This document shows positions 1-7,169 of a stretch of 46,730 bases of DNA, piece after piece. The notes beneath the pieces were generated by a model, which worked only from the letters and a program-made list of their open reading frames with translations, was not told the origin of the DNA and ran no database searches. Source of the DNA: DAOUAM01 sp034433305. Its GTDB lineage: Bacteria > Chloroflexota > Dehalococcoidia > Lucifugimonadales > DAOUAM01. The stretch spans positions 1 to 46,730 of the forward strand of contig DAOUAM010000003.1 in assembly GCA_034433305.1 (NCBI GenBank), in the 5' to 3' direction. Each line of letters starts with the position of its first letter. Position 1 is the stretch's first letter. A program made the position numbers and the translations under genes.

Positions 1-97
1 GGTCCAGGTTAGGTCGGCCCTGGGGTGGTTTCTGGGGTGGCAGCAGCGGTGCCAGGCGCTGCCACTGGCTATCGGTGAGTTCGTGTCGTCGTACCAT
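1..97 (-). CDS. IS5-family transposase, N-terminal part (runs off the window)
   Basis: On the minus strand an ATG at 97-95 opens a frame that stays open to the window edge. It reads MVRRHELTDSQWQRLAPLLP, then PQKPPQGRPNLD. This is the typical N-terminus of IS5/IS4-group transposases (DUF4096-type DNA-binding region), where 'LTDxQWxxLAPLLP' is the hallmark. Only 32 codons are visible, so the DDE catalytic domain lies outside the window and I cannot say whether the element is intact. The long inverted repeat at 118-157 lies just upstream of the start, where the element's terminal repeat is expected. Confidence 0.72.
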   Translation of the reverse strand, partial: MVRRHELTDSQWQRLAPLLPPQKPPQGRPNLD

Positions 98-117
98 ACT
101 TCCAGTTTAGCATGTTT

Positions 118-157
118 TCAAACACGCCCTAGTCCAAAAGTACTAGGGCGTGTTTGA
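118..157. repeat. perfect 16-bp inverted repeat at the IS end
   Basis: Positions 118-133 and 142-157 are exact reverse complements (16 bp; arm core AAACACGCCCTAGT) around an 8-nt centre, CCAAAAGT. The left arm is 21 bp upstream of the transposase start, so it is probably the terminal inverted repeat of that element. The right arm points outward and may be a second IS end or a hairpin carried by the IS. Confidence 0.6.
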
Positions 158-196
158 GGAAGTGCCAAAGCCGTTCTTGGCGTCCTTCGGCAGGCC

Positions 197-545
197 TGGG
201 CCTCTCCTGTACTGGCTACTGACCTCTGTGCCATAGAGGCGTATAGGCCTGTGGAACACCTGGCAGGACTCAAGGTGCCCATGGGCATAAGGCCGCTGCA
301 CAGGTCAGCATGCCCCCATCCTTCCCTTCTCCCACAGTGGGAAGGGAGGGTCCTCGCCCCCTCTGGGGGAGAGCCAGAGAGGGGGCTGGCCTTACCACCG
401 GCGCGGCGCCAATGGGCATCACGTCTCCTGCTAAGGGGTAAGACCTGACTTGGGACATACCCTCTTGGGAAACACCCTCTAAGACCGTAGTGGCAACCCC
501 TTCGGCTGTGCGCAGGGCAGGCACAAGGCCTGCCCTGCTACGAGA
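197..545. repeat. composite dispersed repeat (contains family A copy at 312-386)
   Basis: This 500-bp intergenic stretch has no credible gene. Positions 207-310 resemble 33118-33225 (shared 'ggaacacctggcagg' and 'gctgcacaggtcagcatg'). Positions 312-386 are a 75-nt family A element. Positions 390-480 resemble 30330-30425 (shared 'ccggcgcggcgccaatgg' and 'ggggtaagacctgact'). A short palindrome (GGGCAGGC/GCCTGCCC) lies near 507-530. The segment is therefore a mosaic of elements found in other combinations elsewhere in the window. Confidence 0.7.
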
Positions 546-597
546 TGGCCTTCCATTTGTAGCGTCTTAAAGCAGGGACTGGTATGAGGCTATATGC

Positions 598-909
598 TCA
601 GGCAGCAGGGTGAAGGGACAGGCCCCACCCTGCTGCGCTGGCCTGCTGAGTCGCCGTGCGCGTCGGGGCTGGCCCACGCTGGCGAGCAGCCAGGCGGGCC
701 GCTCGCCGCCCGGCCACGTACCGATGGGCGATGTAGAGCACCGCAGCCATTCCCATCATGACATCTATGAAGCCCAGGATGGACAGCCAGGGAAGCTCTA
801 TATCACCAGCCCTCAGGTTGTTGTAGAAGGCGCCCATGGGTGTTACCAGGGGCCACAGGACAAGGATGTTGCGGGTGAGTCGGAAGATGGCCGCGAAGCC
901 GATGCCCAA
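598..909 (-). pseudogene. C-terminal remnant of a polytopic membrane protein (possibly CPBP-type)
   Basis: The frame reads 'FRLTRNILVLWPLVTPMGAF' followed by two hydrophobic helices ('LSILGFIDVMMGMAAVLYI') and a basic, Ala-rich tail. The pattern looks like the last third of a CPBP/CAAX-type intramembrane protease family protein, but the metal-binding EExxxR motif is absent and the assignment rests on resemblance. The frame is closed by a TGA at 925-927 only a few codons upstream of the first usable start (TTG at 909), and no upstream half is seen in another frame. I read it as a truncated gene. A small independent membrane protein is the alternative. Confidence 0.4.
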
Positions 910-1115
910 CCCGACGCTCCCACCTCACAACCCCCTGTTCAGTCTGCCTCTACCACACTCAGTCCGCTCGGCCCGTCACTGGCCAGTGTAGCAACCCGAG
1001 CATGAGGAAACAGTGAGAAGAGAGGCCTGAATATGAGGTACTGATGAGGGAATTGCGGCCTTGCCCTGTTGGCCAGCCAGGAAGGAAGGCCTGCGCAGGC
1101 AGAAAGGAAAAGAAG

Positions 1116-1192
1116 TGGTCGGGGTGGGCAGATTTGAACTGCCGACCTCCACGTCCCGAACGTGGCGCGCTGACCAGCTGCGCTACACCCCG
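1116..1192 (-). tRNA. tRNA-Pro (anticodon CGG)
   Basis: Read on the minus strand, this 77-nt segment folds as a complete cloverleaf. The acceptor stem CGGGGTG/CACCCCG is followed by discriminator A and an encoded CCA (1118-1116). The D arm is 'GCGCAGCTGGTCAGCGC', the anticodon stem CCACG/CGTGG holds loop TTCGGGA (anticodon CGG at 1158-1156, reading CCG), and the T arm contains TTCAAAT. It stands alone. Its downstream flank contains a 12-bp palindrome (GCCTGCGCAGGC) followed by pyrimidine-rich sequence that could terminate transcription. Confidence 0.96.
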
Positions 1193-1340
1193 ACCTTTGA
1201 CCAGGCCAGTCCATTATATACGATAAGGCCCGCCCAGGGTAAGGCCCGCGAGGGCCACAGGGGCAAGGCGCCCCGCAGGCCGAGAGGGTGCGCTGCCCCC
1301 GGCATGGGACGCCTCGCCCCCGGTGTTGCCGGGCCAGCGG

Positions 1341-2726
1341 CTACCTGGCCGGCGAGATGCGCAGCAGGAAGCCGCTGTCGCCGCCGTCGGTGGCGCGCTG
1401 CAGCATCCGGCCCGCCGTCCAGCCGCTGATGTAGATGGCCCCCCGCCCGTTGGTGGCAACCGCCCGCGCCTCGTCGTCGGCGCCGGTGCCACACTGGAAG
1501 GACCACAGCGCCTGGCCCGACGCGTCGTACTTCCAGATGAAGATGTCCAGATCTGCGGCCACCGCCTCCTGGGAGTAGCCGACGGCGCTGGCCGAGGCGG
1601 CCGGCCGCTTCTCCGGCGGGGCGTAGTTGGTGAAGCCCACCACATACACGCTGCCATCACTGTCAACGACCAGGCTATTGGGCTGGTCCAGGCTGGGCGA
1701 GCCGAACTGCCGCGTCCAGAGGGCGTTGCCCTGGGCGTCGTACTGCCGGACGTAGCTGTCCACGCCGCCGGCGCTGACCTCCTCGGCCAGGGAGTCCCAG
1801 GTCCAGCCCGCCACGTAGATGTGGCCGCCGCCGTCCACCGCCACATCGGTGGCCTGGTCGTCGGCGTAGGCCCCGAACTGGCGCGTCCACAGCGCCTCGC
1901 CATCGGCACCAAAGACGCTCACGAAGGAGTCCACGCCGCCAGCCTGTTCCTGGCCGTCCAGCTCCCCGGATGTCCAGCCCGATACGTACACCCTGCCATC
2001 GCCGCTGACGGAAACGCCGGTGGCCTCCTCGTTGTCGCGAGAGCCGAACTGGCGCGTCCAGAGCTCGGTGCCGCTGGCATCGTACTTGCGCAGGAAGGCA
2101 TCCATGCCCCCGGCGCTGTCCTGGCCCGGCAGCGTGGCGGAGGTCCAGCCGGCCACGTAGGCATTGCCCTGCCCGTCCACGGCCACACCCACGGCCACCT
2201 CGAACCCATCAGAGCCGAACTGCCGTGTCCACAGCGCCTCGCCCGAGGGGCCGTACCTGGCGACGAAGGCATCGTTCCGGCCAAGGCTGGCCTGTCCGGG
2301 CAGCGCCCCGGCGGTCCAGCCCACCACGTAGGAGTCGCCCGCGCCGTTCGCCGCGACGCCGATGGCAACGTCGTAATCGGAGGAGCCGGCCTGGCGTGTC
2401 CACTGCTCCCTCCCGCCCGGACCGTACTTGCGGATGAAAATGTCCGCGCCGCCGGCGCTGGCCTGTCCAGGCAACGCACCGATGCTCCAGCCCGCCACGT
2501 AGATATTGCCCTGTCCATCCACCGCCATCCCGGTAACTTCGTCCATGTCGTCCGACCCGAACTGGCACGTCCAGGCCGCGCCGCACCTGCGCAGCGGCGC
2601 CTGGGTAGCCTGGGGCACGGCCAGCGCCAGCCCGCCGGCCAATACCTCGCCCGACGGCGCCACAAGCTGGTCCGCACCGACCAGCAGCAGGCCCCAGAAG
2701 AGGACAAACCACGAGTTCCAGCGCAT
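1341..2726 (-). CDS. secreted SBBP-repeat beta-propeller protein
   Basis: A 461-aa protein with an N-terminal signal peptide or anchor (hydrophobic 'WFVLFWGLLLVGA'). It is then built almost wholly of seven SBBP (seven-bladed beta-propeller) repeats of about 55-60 residues. Each repeat carries a 'LWTRQFGS' strand, an acidic turn (DD, DE), 'GVAVDGQGNxYVAGWT' and 'GGxDxFxRKY'. Seven WTRQFG-type strands can be counted, the last degenerate ('WSFQCG'), which fits one closed seven-bladed propeller with nothing else attached. ATG at 2726 is preferred over TTG at 2729 because AAAGGAGACG lies at the right distance upstream. SBBP proteins are extracellular; their ligands are mostly unknown. It is monocistronic, and the gene downstream on this strand is the tRNA. 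Confidence 0.85.
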   Translation of the reverse strand: MRWNSWFVLFWGLLLVGADQLVAPSGEVLAGGLALAVPQATQAPLRRCGAAWTCQFGSDDMDEVTGMAVDGQGNIYVAGWSIGALPGQASAGGADIFIRKYGPGGREQWTRQAGSSDYDVAIGVAANGAGDSYVVGWTAGALPGQASLGRNDAFVARYGPSGEALWTRQFGSDGFEVAVGVAVDGQGNAYVAGWTSATLPGQDSAGGMDAFLRKYDASGTELWTRQFGSRDNEEATGVSVSGDGRVYVSGWTSGELDGQEQAGGVDSFVSVFGADGEALWTRQFGAYADDQATDVAVDGGGHIYVAGWTWDSLAEEVSAGGVDSYVRQYDAQGNALWTRQFGSPSLDQPNSLVVDSDGSVYVVGFTNYAPPEKRPAASASAVGYSQEAVAADLDIFIWKYDASGQALWSFQCGTGADDEARAVATNGRGAIYISGWTAGRMLQRATDGGDSGFLLRISPAR

Positions 2727-2729
2727 CAA

Positions 2730-3306
2730 ACGTCTCCTTTGATTGGCTCTCTTGCAACCAGCAGGCCCCTGAGCAGGCAGCCAAGTCCGCCTGCCTGAAT
2801 GGAGCAGGCCAGCGACGGCCTTGCTCTGGGCAAAACGTTCTGAGGGCCTGGCCCAATGCTATGCTAGTCCCATAGCAGGGGGCTTCCATCGGAAGGACTA
2901 ATTCTTTGTGCTGGACGCATGACGCGGGACGTATGAGGAGGTGCGCACAGGACAGCCGGGCGGACTAGAGGCCAGCTCCTAAGTAAATGGCCCCGCCGGC
3001 GTTACGGGTTTCCCCCTAGCGCCTGCGGGGCAGAATGGGGCAGGTCTTCAAGCTAAACAGGAGGGTGACAGGCCGGACCGGCCTCACCCCTGGTGTTCAA
3101 AGGCACCACGTTGGCCTATCTATGGCCCCATCTCCAGCCTGCCCCCTCGGCAGGCTCGGGCCTGTCCTGAGCGTGCCGAAGGGGCAGGCTCTGAGCTCGC
3201 CGAAGGGTAGAGAGAGGGCTACGGGGGTGAGGTCAGGCCGCCCGCCTTCACCCCACTCCCTGCTACGCCGGCGGGGCAAGAGAGCTGAGAAGCGGTCGAG
3301 GCCACC
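2730..3306. other. intergenic region with inverted repeat, no gene seen
   Basis: The stretch holds the upstream region of the SBBP gene and the 3' flank of the DinB-like gene. Positions 3137-3152 and 3174-3189 form a 16-bp inverted repeat with one mismatch (GCCTGCCCC...GGGGCAGGC). The phrase 'cctcacccctggtgttcaaa' at 3083-3102 is close to a copy at 3796-3815, so small dispersed repeats are present. No reading frame here shows a recognisable protein. Confidence 0.5.
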
Positions 3307-3765
3307 TCAGGACTGGGCCTGAAGGTCCTTGATATGCTCGTCCCAGTGGTGGGCGATGATCTCCAGGCGTCGCTGGGCGGAAAGCTCGGTGCCATCGCCA
3401 CGGATGAGGACGATGGCGCTGGAATCCGGCAGCTTGCGGGCCGCGGCCACCAGGCGGGCGTGCCAGTGGCGTACCTGTTCCACAAGCTGCTGTATACTCA
3501 TGGCCGCCGTCCGACCCACGGCCCTGGCGTTCATCTCGTCCACCGAGGCGTGGACGCGGTAGGGCTTGCCGCCAGCCAGCACCGACTCCATGCCCTCGGC
3601 GGTGGCCTGGTGCCAGAAGAGCATGTGGGCCAGCACCTCGCGGGGACGCCACGCGCCAATCCTGGCCCTGGATGTGGCGCCCGGCCCCTGGAAGTAGGCC
3701 AGCCCGGCTTCCACGCTTTTGTCCAGCGCCGCTATAAGCTCCTCTGTCCGCTGCTCTGTCACCAT
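3307..3765 (-). CDS. DinB-like / ClbS-DfsB-type four-helix protein
   Basis: A 152-aa protein with the layout of the DinB/YfiT-like putative metal-binding fold. The first helix is 'TEELIAALDKSVEAGLAYF', then 'WRPREVLAHMLFWHQATAE' with the first histidines, a variable middle, and a final 'IIAHHWDEHIKDL' with the HHxxEH signature. Members are thiol transferases, self-resistance hydrolases or uncharacterised; nothing here fixes the reaction. An in-frame start exists 54 nt upstream, but ATG at 3765 has a near-perfect GGAGGT 7 nt upstream and begins at the expected point of the domain. The gene follows the unknown 486-aa gene on the same strand after about 145 bp. Confidence 0.7.
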   Translation of the reverse strand: MVTEQRTEELIAALDKSVEAGLAYFQGPGATSRARIGAWRPREVLAHMLFWHQATAEGMESVLAGGKPYRVHASVDEMNARAVGRTAAMSIQQLVEQVRHWHARLVAAARKLPDSSAIVLIRGDGTELSAQRRLEIIAHHWDEHIKDLQAQS

Positions 3766-3909
3766 CCAGACACCTCCGACGATGCAGACTCGGACCTCAC
3801 CCCCGGTGTTGAAGGGCACAGCGTCGTCCTGTCCAGGTGAGGTCCCCTCATGCCCCCAGGAAAGTGTTGTGACGCCAGCGCACCCGTAAGGGCCACGCCC
3901 CGAGGCTGG

Positions 3910-5370
3910 CTAGCGCAGGTACACCGAAGCTGCCTCTTTCAGTATGGATGGCAGCAAGGCGACGCTCTGGCCTGGCACCAGCCTGCCAGCCATGTAGCGG
4001 GTGAAGGCGTCCAGCTCCAGGCCAGCCAGGCCGGGCCTGCCGACCTTCTCCGCCAGCAGGGCGCACAGGCCCACGCCTGCGTTCCTGGACAGGGTACACA
4101 GCGCCTCCAGCCCACCCACGTGAGCAAGCTGGATGCTATCGTCCATGGCGGGCCTGCCCTGCTGGGCCAGCTCCTCGTTGACTATGCCGCGGATGAAGGG
4201 GCCATTGGCCAGGTAGAAGTCCTCCAGCGCCACCACCAGCCCCACGGCGCGCCGGCCGGCATAGCTGCCGGCGGCAAGCTCCTGGAGCCGCTTTACGCAG
4301 TCCACGACACCGCCCTGGCGGGCCAGGTCCTGCCGCAGGTGGGCGCGGTCGCCGGTGGCGCGGCCCAGCGCGCCGAAGGGCCGCGTGATGCACTGCGCCA
4401 GCAGCACGGCGTCGCCGTCCTGGAGAGACCACAGGCCCTGGCCATCGCAGGATGCCTTGCCGGCCTGACCGGACAGCAACCTGCCCACATAGGCCTCGAA
4501 GGCCCGGCCTACCAGGGCAAGGAACCCGCGCCTGTCCAACTCCACCAGGTCGTAGTAAAGCCCGTGGGTGATGCGGCGCAGCAGGTAGCCGAGTATGGGC
4601 ACCAGGTAGCGGCCATCGGGCATCCGCAGCACGGGGTACTTGCGGAAGGGATTGAGGTTGTACGGCTCGAAGTGGGGCCGCTGGCCCGAGGGCGCGTCCA
4701 GCAGCGAGCGGTAGGCCGCGAAGGCGCAGGCCATGGTCTTGAGGAAGCCCTCCACCTTGCCTATGCCGATGCCCTTGAGGTCCGAAAGGCGGGTCAGGCT
4801 CTGGACGTCAATGCTGCCGCCGGGTATGGCGCGGCTCCAGCGGTACAGCGCGTAGCCGATGCGCCAGGCCTCGTCCAGGGTCAGGCCGTAGCGCTGGCTG
4901 TAGGCCCGCTTGAATGGGAACCCGGCGGCCTGCTGAAGCCCTGGGGCGGCCTGTCGGTACAGCACCAGGGAGCGCAACACGTAGCCATCGGCGTCCTGGT
5001 CAGGGAACTGCTGGTAGGCGATGCGGTGCGCCAGTGCCCAGGCGCTGTCCGACACAGGCACGCCGAAGGCCGCGCCCGGGGCCACGACGACGCTGGTGGC
5101 CAGCTCGCAGCACAGCGCCAGGACGTCCTCCTCCAGCTTGCCTGTGCCGCCCTTGCCGTCCGACTCCAGCAGAAAGCGCGCCACCACGGCAAGCTGGTAG
5201 TCCTGGAAGGCGTCGCCCCTGTCGGGCCGGGCGGCGACGCTAGCGATGAGGCGCAGCGCCTGCTCCACGTCACACTGGCGCAGCAGGTCGCGCAGCAGCG
5301 GCGCGACGTCAGCGCCTGAAATATACTGGCCCAGGTAGCCACCAGGCACACGCCGTTGGGTTGTGCTCAT
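3910..5370 (-). CDS. uncharacterised 486-aa protein, possible inactivated PD-(D/E)XK-like domain
   Basis: No firm family recognised. The first 230 residues are helical and rich in Ala/Leu. Conserved-looking blocks follow: 'FEPYNLNPFRKYPVLRM' (234-250), 'RITHGLYYDLVELDRRGF' (266-283), 'FEAYVGRLL' (291-299) and 'LQDGDAVLLAQCITRP' (316-331). This order, a Gly-Leu-Tyr-Tyr helix, then FExYV, then an Asp followed by a beta strand, resembles restriction-nuclease-like proteins in which the strand carries ExK. Here the expected E-x-K reads Q-C-I, so a nuclease would be dead. That is inference. ATG at 5370 is preceded by GGTGGAGAG. There is no signal peptide, so it is cytosolic. It sits downstream of apt on the same strand. 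Confidence 0.55.
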   Translation of the reverse strand: MSTTQRRVPGGYLGQYISGADVAPLLRDLLRQCDVEQALRLIASVAARPDRGDAFQDYQLAVVARFLLESDGKGGTGKLEEDVLALCCELATSVVVAPGAAFGVPVSDSAWALAHRIAYQQFPDQDADGYVLRSLVLYRQAAPGLQQAAGFPFKRAYSQRYGLTLDEAWRIGYALYRWSRAIPGGSIDVQSLTRLSDLKGIGIGKVEGFLKTMACAFAAYRSLLDAPSGQRPHFEPYNLNPFRKYPVLRMPDGRYLVPILGYLLRRITHGLYYDLVELDRRGFLALVGRAFEAYVGRLLSGQAGKASCDGQGLWSLQDGDAVLLAQCITRPFGALGRATGDRAHLRQDLARQGGVVDCVKRLQELAAGSYAGRRAVGLVVALEDFYLANGPFIRGIVNEELAQQGRPAMDDSIQLAHVGGLEALCTLSRNAGVGLCALLAEKVGRPGLAGLELDAFTRYMAGRLVPGQSVALLPSILKEAASVYLR

Positions 5371-5459
5371 GGGTTGCTTCTCTCCACCTTCCAGAGCGCG
5401 GGCTGCGCAGGCGCCCGCAGCGACCTATAGCGCTTTTTGAGTTACATCTACACGGCGTC

Positions 5460-5492
5460 ATGCAGGGGCAGCTTTGAAACCCGCCCCTGCAT
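5460..5492 (-). terminator. hairpin downstream of apt
   Basis: Positions 5460-5469 and 5483-5492 are perfect 10-bp reverse complements (ATGCAGGGGC/GCCCCTGCAT) with a 13-nt loop. They lie 55-87 nt past the apt stop. No T-run follows on the minus strand, so this is a possible Rho-independent terminator or 3' stabiliser only. Confidence 0.35.
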
Positions 5493-5546
5493 TGCCCTGT
5501 GGAAGTGGTCTGGCCTTTTATGGTGTACACCCGGCCTGGACACGCT

Positions 5547-6059
5547 CTAGTACTGCACCAGCGAACAGATATCATAGCCTGAGAGTCGGTCCCTGCCCTT
5601 CAGGTCGGAAAGCTCGATGATCACCGCAAGCCCGGCGACCACGCCACCGGAGGCCTCCACCAGCCTGGCCGCCGCGGCCATGGTCCCGCCGGTAGCCAGC
5701 AGGTCGTCCACCACCAGCACGCGCTGGCCCGCCCCGATGGCGTCGGTGTGCAGCTCCACGGCGCTGGAGCCGTACTCCAGGGCGTAGGTGACGGCACGGG
5801 TCTGGAAGGGCAGCTTGCCCTGTTTGCGCACGGGCACCAGAGGCAGGCCCAGCCGGTAGGCCACTGGCGCAGCCAGCAGAAAGCCCCTGGCCTCGATCCC
5901 GACAACGACCTCGGCGCCGCGCCGGCCGGCGTAGCCCACCAGGCCATCCACCACGTGCCGGAAGGCTTCGGCGCTCTTGAGCAGGGGCGTTATATCCCGG
6001 AAGAGTATTCCCGGCCTGGGGAAGTCGGGAATGTCGCGTATGTGCTTCTTGAGGTCCAC
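5547..6059 (-). CDS. apt: adenine phosphoribosyltransferase
   Basis: Purine salvage: converts adenine and PRPP to AMP and pyrophosphate in the cytosol. The 170-aa length is typical. The N-terminus 'IRDIPDFPRPGILFRDITPL' (7-26) is the APRT hood signature, 'GIEARGF' (54-60) the base-binding segment, and 'VLVVDDLLATGGT' (114-126) the PRPP-binding motif with both Asp residues intact. The start is GTG at 6059 with AGGGTG upstream; the APRT signature begins at residue 7, so there is no room for a later start. It has its own well-formed promoter at 6095-6123 and appears monocistronic. Confidence 0.96.
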   Translation of the reverse strand: MDLKKHIRDIPDFPRPGILFRDITPLLKSAEAFRHVVDGLVGYAGRRGAEVVVGIEARGFLLAAPVAYRLGLPLVPVRKQGKLPFQTRAVTYALEYGSSAVELHTDAIGAGQRVLVVDDLLATGGTMAAAARLVEASGGVVAGLAVIIELSDLKGRDRLSGYDICSLVQY

Positions 6060-6094
6060 GGGCCACCCTGCGCTGGCAGCGGAATACGCACTGA

Positions 6095-6123
6095 ATCATA
6101 AGTTCCGCCGTGGGCGCGGTCAA
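6095..6123 (-). promoter_or_regulatory. sigma-70-type promoter of apt
   Basis: On the minus strand TTGACC (6123-6118) is followed by a 17-bp spacer and TATGAT (6100-6095). This is close to consensus with optimal spacing. Transcription would start near 6088, giving a leader of about 29 nt before the GTG start. Confidence 0.72.
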
Positions 6124-6305
6124 GAGCAAAATCTGGTATGCTAGTTAGCACAGGCGAGAGGAAGGAGGCCATGAAAGGGCCTGGTGCGCCGGCAATCTGG
6201 GGGATGCCTGTCCACCTGATGCGGTACTAGCCTCGATACCAGTAGCACACCCTCCGCGCCAGGGCGGAGCGGTCCGGAACACGACTCCACACCACGGTGA
6301 GTGCC

Positions 6306-6932
6306 ATGGACATTCTGGCATGGGTCCTGCCAGGGCGGCTGAAGTCCAACCTCAGAAAAGGGATCGAAGAGCTGGCCGAGGCCTCGCGCCAGCAGACGGG
6401 CCAGCAGGGGCTGCCACCCCACAGGGCGGCGCTATGGGAGGCCCTGTCCAGCGAAGCGGCGGAGATCACGCGCCAGCTCCTGGTGCGCAACACCGAAAAG
6501 ACCCTGGACTGGGGCCTGAAGCGCCATCGCCGCAGGGTAAATCAGCCCCGGCTGGTGGCCATATACTGGTGGATGCTGCTGTACCAGCTCGTGCTCTTCC
6601 GCAACCGGGGGATAGATGGCTACGCCAAGGAGGACGAGTTCTGGGAGCTGTACTCGGTGGCCCAGCGCTTCCTGGAGTACCTCAACGCCCACTCGACGGA
6701 GTCGGTGGCGGTGGCGCCAGAGCCATGGGAGGGCAAGTGGACCAGCCAGTACTCCCTGGAGGCGTCCCTGGGGCTGTACAACCGCGTCATGCAACTGCTG
6801 CACCTGTACACCGACGAGGAGCGGCGTATCAACCACGTCTCGCTCTTCACCACCGCCACGGAGCGCGGCTACGACGCGCGGGTGCGCCCGGCCGTGCTGG
6901 GGCGGGCCAGCAGCCCGGGCCAGGGCCGCTGA
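6306..6932 (+). CDS. uncharacterised 208-aa cytosolic protein
   Basis: Not recognised. It has a basic first third ('GRLKSNLRKGIEELAE', 'KTLDWGLKRHRRRVNQPRL'), an aromatic helix 'IYWWMLLYQLVLFRN', then acidic/aromatic helices ('EDEFWELYSVAQRFLEYLN', 'RVMQLLHLYTDEERRINHV'). The composition suggests an all-helical soluble protein; the WW-rich helix could be buried or membrane-associated, but no clear transmembrane segment is present. The ATG at 6306 has GGTGAG 4 nt upstream; a GTG at 6297 is the alternative start. Codon use is like the neighbours. It is divergent from apt, and the next gene is codirectional 230 bp downstream. Confidence 0.6.
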   Translation: MDILAWVLPGRLKSNLRKGIEELAEASRQQTGQQGLPPHRAALWEALSSEAAEITRQLLVRNTEKTLDWGLKRHRRRVNQPRLVAIYWWMLLYQLVLFRNRGIDGYAKEDEFWELYSVAQRFLEYLNAHSTESVAVAPEPWEGKWTSQYSLEASLGLYNRVMQLLHLYTDEERRINHVSLFTTATERGYDARVRPAVLGRASSPGQGR

Positions 6933-7149
6933 CCGACCGCCGTCCCCAGACTCCCCTGGCGATATGTGAGTGTCTGCCCCATCCACGGTTTATCTATACC
7001 CATCAGAGAGACCCCTGAGCATCCTGGTGCCCGGTCTGGTGAGTAGTGAAGACTCGCAAGGTGGTGGAGGCTGACTGTATGTAAGGGAAAACGTTTTAGC
7101 AGGTTGAGAGGTATCGGCCCAGGGGCGCCGACAGGCCCCGGGAGCAGAC

Positions 7150-7169
7150 AAGGAAGGAGTCCCAAGATT
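7150..7169 (+). promoter_or_regulatory. strong ribosome binding site pointing to an ATT start
   Basis: AAGGAAGGAG at 7150-7159 is followed 7 nt later by ATT (7167-7169), in frame with the lipoprotein signal peptide. No ATG, GTG or TTG lies at a suitable distance; the nearest in-frame alternative is TTG at 7104. Confidence 0.5.

Noticed and set aside
1323..2798. A 491-codon plus-strand frame over the SBBP gene
   Set aside because: It shows periodicity only because the SBBP repeats on the other strand are periodic; it has no start signal.
3850..5319. A 489-codon plus-strand frame opposite the 486-aa protein
   Set aside because: The minus frame has a good Shine-Dalgarno and protein-like composition; the plus frame is a mirror artefact rich in Gln/His/Ala.
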